This document shows positions 10,204-12,695 of a stretch of DNA of 12,695 nucleotides, in pieces. Made by a program: the position numbers and the translations under genes. Position 1 is the stretch's first letter. The number at the start of each line of letters is the position of its first letter. Source of the stretch: Massilia sp. GTDB taxonomy: Bacteria; Pseudomonadota; Gammaproteobacteria; Burkholderiales; Burkholderiaceae_D. The notes below the pieces were generated by a model. That model searched no databases. It had not been told where the DNA came from and saw nothing but the letters and a program-made list of their open reading frames with translations. Location of the stretch: NCBI GenBank assembly GCA_028291845.1, contig JAQGNM010000444.1:1-12695 (forward strand), in the 5' to 3' direction.

Positions 10204-10216
10204 GGAACACATCAAT

Positions 10217-10243
10217 AAGCTCCCCAAACGGGAGCTTTTTTTT
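10217..10243 (+). terminator. Rho-independent terminator of tRNA-Ser
   Basis: AAGCTCCC (10217-10224), a 5-nt loop CAAAC, then GGGAGCTT (10230-10237) form a perfect 8-bp stem, running into eight T residues (10236-10243). It ends the tRNA transcript 14 nt after the CCA. Confidence 0.95.
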
Positions 10244-10275
10244 CGCCTCTTCATAGGGAAAAATAAAAATTTGGT

Positions 10276-10315
10276 GTCCAGGGACGTCCTACGCTGTCCA
10301 GCACTATCCATGATT
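10276..10315 (+). repeat. Four GTCC/ATCC half-sites at 10-bp spacing upstream of the integrase remnant
   Basis: GTCC occurs at 10276, 10286 and 10296 and ATCC at 10306, exactly one helical turn apart; units 1 and 3 share the longer TGTCCAG. The array lies between the tRNA terminator and the integrase start, where arm-type integrase sites or autoregulatory sites are found in tRNA-targeted elements. The spacing is seen directly; the role is inferred. Confidence 0.6.
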
Positions 10316-10346
10316 TCGACGTGGCTAAAAACATGGGTAGGATTCG

Positions 10347-10543
10347 ATGGCTCACCAAGTCAAAAAGCTCTCCGCCAAACTCATCTCCAACTCGAGTTCG
10401 CCTGGAAACTATAGCGACGGTGACGGTTTGTGGCTGCAGATTGCTGAAGGCGGTTCGAAGAGCTGGATCTTTCGATTCACGATCGCCGGCACAGCGCGCG
10501 AGATGGACTGGACGGCTTGAACGCCGTCAGTCTCAGCATAGCG
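10347..10543 (+). pseudogene. Tyrosine recombinase (P4-type integrase) N-terminal remnant
   Basis: ATG 10347 opens a 57-codon frame starting MAHQVKKLSAKLI. It contains YSDGDGLWLQIAEGGSKSW and FRFTIAGTAREM (residues 22-53), the hallmark of the DUF4102 arm-DNA-binding domain of P4-type integrases (typical form LSDGGGLYLLV...GSKxWxFRYR). Just after M53 one nucleotide is missing: the +1 frame continues GLDGLNAVSLSIA (10505-10543), matching the family's GLG..NAVSLAEAR, whereas the original frame stops at TGA 10518. Beyond 10543 no homology is recognised, and the catalytic domain (~300 residues) with the R..HxxR..Y residues is absent. This is a dead gene fragment about 145 nt after tRNA-Ser, reading away from it, as expected for an element integrated at the tRNA 3' end and later lost or eroded. 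The family call is strong from the motif; the element's identity is unknown. Confidence 0.82.
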
Positions 10544-10577
10544 GCGTGGTGGGCGAGCGCGAAAGGAGGAGGGTCAC

Positions 10578-10654
10578 GTCTGGCAACGGACACGGGCTCA
10601 GCCGTGCCGCTTAACTTCGCTGGCTACTGATCAGGCCGTGTCCATCTGCCAGAC
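10578..10654. repeat. Imperfect inverted repeat (~24 nt arms, 28-nt centre)
   Basis: The left arm 10578-10600 (GTCTGGCAACGGACACGGG and on) and the reverse complement of the right arm, about 10631-10654 (GTCTGGCAGATGGACACGGC and on), agree at about 20 of 24 aligned positions with one gap. This is long for a terminator and there is no T-run. It may be a pair of transposon ends left head to head, or a recombination structure of the lost element; I do not recognise it as the ends of a known IS. Confidence 0.6.
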
Positions 10655-10868
10655 CTGCCCCTCCGCTTTCCCTGTTGCCTGGCTCGATTCACTTGAACTT
10701 CTTGTCGTTGTCAATTTCACGACAGTCGGGGTCAGGGCCACGCTCAGCCACCAGGCAAAGGTCATTGTCGTGTCGCGGTCCAGCGTGGGAGAAGCTGAAC
10801 TCCCCCAGCTCCTCGCTGGATGGGTGAAATAAAGCTTGCCAGCGGCGAGTATGTCAGGATACGCGGCC
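10655..10868. other. Unassigned stretch with a start-less open frame on the minus strand
   Basis: No gene recognised. On the minus strand 10853-10689 is open for 54 codons, contains EELGEFSFSHAGPRHDNDL and ends EIDNDKKFK before TGA. Its third positions are visibly GC-biased, like real genes here, but it has no ATG or GTG near its beginning and is bounded upstream by TGA. It may be the C-terminal remnant of a gene broken by the integration events. A second overlapping minus frame (10882-10631, 83 codons) lacks this bias. Confidence 0.3.
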
Positions 10869-10910
10869 GGGGCAGAAGCCAAAGTGTGGCCTCCGACACA
10901 GGACTGCCCC
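10869..10910 (-). repeat. Inverted repeat just after the HMGL-family stop codon
   Basis: GGGGCAG (10869-10875) pairs with CTGCCCC (10904-10910), and GTGT (10884-10887) with ACAC (10896-10899) inside. It begins one nucleotide beyond the lyase TGA on the minus strand. Without a T-run it is at best a weak terminator or 3'-end stabilising hairpin for the CoA-transferase/lyase operon; it also marks the edge of the unassigned region. Confidence 0.45.
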
Positions 10911-10911
10911 C

Positions 10912-11886
10912 TCAGGCGAGCGCCGCCCTGGCGTCTGCGCGAGCCTTGATTTCGGCCAGCGACTGCGGTACGGGATGCAGATCCGACACCTTGCCGGCCT
11001 TGCCGACTTGCCCCGGCACATCGTGACCGAGCATCGCCGGGAGGCGACGGCTACAGGCGATCAGCAGGTCCAGATCCACATTGGTGTCGTATCCGCTGAG
11101 AGCCAGCATGTGCGTCAGGTCTTCGGTGCAGATATTTCCCGTCGCGCCGGGGGCGTAAGGACAGCCGCCCAAGCCGCCCAGCGAGGCGTCGAAGCGATCC
11201 ACCCCGGCTTCCAGCGCGGCCATGGCGTTGGCCAGTCCCATGCCACGCGTGTTGTGAAAATGCAGTGTGAGTTCAGTGCCCGACCAGCGTTGCTTGAAAG
11301 CAGTGCACATCAGCTGCACCTGGGTGGGATGCGCCATCCCGGTCGTGTCGCACAGCGTGATGCCGTCCACGCCGAGATCGACGAAGCGCTGCGCCCAGCC
11401 AAACACCTCGTCCTGCTCGACCACACCTTCCATGGGGCAGCCGAAGGCGCACGACAGCGACACGTTCAAGGCCACGCCGGTCGGGCGGGCAAACGCGATG
11501 ACCTCGGCGAGCTGTGCGAACGACTGCTCGCGCTGCATCCGCAGGTTGGTCAAGTTGTGCGTCTCGCTCATCGACATGACGATGTTGAGTTCGTCGGCAC
11601 GGCAGGCCAGTGCGCGCTCGGCGCCGCGCACGTTGGGCACAAGTACGGTGTAGATCACGCCAGGAACACGCTCGATGCCCTGCATGACAGCCTCGGCGTC
11701 CGCAAGCGCAGGAATGGCTTTGGGCGAGGTGAACGAAGTGACCTCGATCTTCGCAAGCCCGGTTCGGCTCAACATATCGATCAGAGCGATTTTCTCGCTG
11801 GTCGGGATGAATGCGGGCTCGATCTGGAATCCGTCGCGCACTGCGACGTCCTGAATGTAGACCCGCTGATTATTTCCGTGCTGCAT
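10912..11886 (-). CDS. HMG-CoA lyase family enzyme (HMGL-like, DRE-TIM metallolyase)
   Basis: 324 residues, normal family length (~300-325). TIM-barrel signatures: VRDGFQIE with R17/D18 (usually LRDGLQNE), IEVTSFTSPK at 47-56, SCAFGCPMEG at 145-154, HFHNTRGMG with metal ligands H209/H211 (human enzyme has HCHDTYGQ), and GGLGGCPYAPGATGN with C242 and N251. The catalytic Arg, Asp, both His, the loop Cys and Asn are therefore kept, so C-C cleavage of a 3-hydroxy-acyl-CoA is expected. Several active-site neighbours differ from mitochondrial/MvaB enzymes (L to F, N to I after RDG; D to N, Y to R after HxH), so the natural substrate may not be HMG-CoA. GGAGA lies 7 nt before ATG 11886. It is 23 nt downstream of a class III CoA-transferase on the same strand; together they would activate a carboxylic acid as its CoA ester and split it. 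No isovaleryl-CoA or methylcrotonyl-CoA genes are in view to support leucine breakdown. Confidence 0.9.
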   Translation of the reverse strand: MQHGNNQRVYIQDVAVRDGFQIEPAFIPTSEKIALIDMLSRTGLAKIEVTSFTSPKAIPALADAEAVMQGIERVPGVIYTVLVPNVRGAERALACRADELNIVMSMSETHNLTNLRMQREQSFAQLAEVIAFARPTGVALNVSLSCAFGCPMEGVVEQDEVFGWAQRFVDLGVDGITLCDTTGMAHPTQVQLMCTAFKQRWSGTELTLHFHNTRGMGLANAMAALEAGVDRFDASLGGLGGCPYAPGATGNICTEDLTHMLALSGYDTNVDLDLLIACSRRLPAMLGHDVPGQVGKAGKVSDLHPVPQSLAEIKARADARAALA

Positions 11887-11909
11887 TTGATTTCTCCGTT
11901 GGCTGGGGC

Positions 11910-12695
11910 TCAGGCAATCACGTGCTGCTCGCGCAGGTCATCAATCTCCGCAGCGGTCAAGCCGAGGTCACGTAACACCGAGACAGTGTGCTCACCGAGC
12001 GCGGGCGCCGCCTCGCGGATCTGGCCGGGTGTCCCACTCAGTTTCGGGACGATGCCGGGCACCTTCATACGCGTTCCGTCCTTCGTTGTTATGTCATGGA
12101 TCATCTCGCGCGCCTCGTAGTGAGGATCGCTCATGATGTCCGCCGCCGAATAGATCTTCCCTGCCGGAACACCTGCCTTCGACAGCACGGCCAGTACCTC
12201 CTCCTGGGAGCGAACCGACGTCCACGCCTCGATGGCGCTGTCGATTTCCTCAACGCCGGCGACCCGGCCATCGTTGTGCTCAAAGCGGGGGTCGTTGGCC
12301 AGGTCATCCCGCCCGATCGACTGCATCAGGCGACGGAAGATGCTGTCGCCGTTGCCCGCCACCAGCACGTAGTTGCCGTCGTTGCAGCGGTAGGCATTGG
12401 TTGGCGCGATGCCAGGCAAGGAACTTCCTGTGCGCTCGCGGGTATGACCCATGAAATCCTGCTCCGGGATCAGGCTCTCCATCATATTGAACACCGACTC
12501 GTAAAGCGCCACGTCAATATACTGGCCCTTGCCACCATGGACGTCCCGGTGGTAGAGCGCGAACATGGTGCCCATGACGCCGTGCAGGGACGACAGCGAG
12601 TCACCAAGACTGACGCCGACGCGTACCGGCGGACGGTCCGGATAGCCTGTGACGTAGCGCAGCCCTCCCATCGCCTCGCCGATCACGCCGAAGCC
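11910..12695 (-). CDS. Class III (CaiB/BaiF) CoA-transferase, N-terminus beyond window
   Basis: The last 261 residues are present; the frame is open to the right edge, so about 130-140 N-terminal residues are missing (family ~390-400). Class III features: GFGVIGEAMGGLRYVTGYPD, then VGVSLGDSLSSLHGVMGTM, whose Asp (codon 12602-12600) corresponds to the catalytic aspartate of formyl-CoA transferase that forms the acyl-enzyme anhydride; GKGQYIDVALYESVFNMME; GIAPTNAYRCNDGNYVLVAG; and the C-terminal SDPHYEAREM and PGIVPKLSGTPG. The enzyme moves CoA from a donor such as succinyl-CoA onto a free acid. It ends 23 nt before the HMGL-family gene, so CoA transfer probably feeds the lyase. Candidate acids include 3-hydroxy-3-methylglutarate, itaconate/citramalate or glutarate; the sequence alone does not choose. 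The GTG at 12686 is internal, not a start. Confidence 0.92.
   Translation of the reverse strand, partial: GFGVIGEAMGGLRYVTGYPDRPPVRVGVSLGDSLSSLHGVMGTMFALYHRDVHGGKGQYIDVALYESVFNMMESLIPEQDFMGHTRERTGSSLPGIAPTNAYRCNDGNYVLVAGNGDSIFRRLMQSIGRDDLANDPRFEHNDGRVAGVEEIDSAIEAWTSVRSQEEVLAVLSKAGVPAGKIYSAADIMSDPHYEAREMIHDITTKDGTRMKVPGIVPKLSGTPGQIREAAPALGEHTVSVLRDLGLTAAEIDDLREQHVIA

Noticed and set aside
9827..10210. 127-codon minus-strand frame running through the tRNA
   Set aside because: It reads the antisense of tRNA-Ser (the VRFELTNG-type peptide is a common misannotation) and overlaps the end of the GGDEF-EAL gene.
10975..12120. 381-codon plus-strand frame opposite the HMGL-family gene and part of the CoA-transferase
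   Set aside because: It crosses two well-supported minus-strand genes and has no family motifs.

Overview
The window reads as chromosomal DNA of a GC-rich betaproteobacterium, most likely Oxalobacteraceae (Massilia/Duganella/Janthinobacterium type). This is inferred from protein style, codon bias and the density of c-di-GMP and hybrid-kinase genes; no search was run.

Left part (1-3503, minus strand): a signalling pair. A 963-residue hybrid histidine kinase (two TM segments with a CHASE8-like sensor, HAMP, HisKA, HATPase, two receivers, HPt) is followed after one nucleotide by a response regulator with a PAS domain that runs off the left edge. About 300 bp of AT-richer DNA with a weak candidate promoter lies upstream of the kinase.

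Carbon-uptake block (3804-6189, minus strand): cstA (peptide/pyruvate transporter) and its small partner ybdD. As given, cstA carries three small deletions (2, 1 and 1 nt); the first two together restore frame, the third leads straight to a stop. It is either a recent pseudogene or an assembly artefact.

Middle (6446-9896, plus strand): divergent from cstA, a well-formed sigma-70 promoter drives a two-gene c-di-GMP unit: a degenerate-EAL/HDOD protein with an in-frame 6 x 15-bp minisatellite, then, after one nucleotide, a GAF-like/PAS/GGDEF/EAL protein with a complete phosphodiesterase residue set and an SGDEF cyclase motif. A hairpin with a short T-run follows.

tRNA and scar (10074-10910): tRNA-Ser(TGA) with encoded CCA, its -10 box and a strong terminator. 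Immediately downstream are four GTCC/ATCC half-sites at exact 10-bp spacing and a frameshifted N-terminal remnant of a tyrosine integrase, then a large imperfect inverted repeat and unassigned DNA. This is the footprint of an integrated element at the tRNA 3' end.

Right part (10912-12695, minus strand): a class III CoA-transferase (N-terminus beyond the window) and an HMG-CoA-lyase-family enzyme in one operon, probably activating and cleaving a branched dicarboxylic or hydroxy acid. Its position behind the integrase scar suggests, but does not prove, that it arrived as cargo.

No CRISPR array, complete insertion sequence, rRNA or defence system was seen. The most unusual items are the triple-frameshifted cstA, the pentapeptide minisatellite, the helically phased repeats beside the integrase remnant, and the variant HMGL/CoA-transferase pair.
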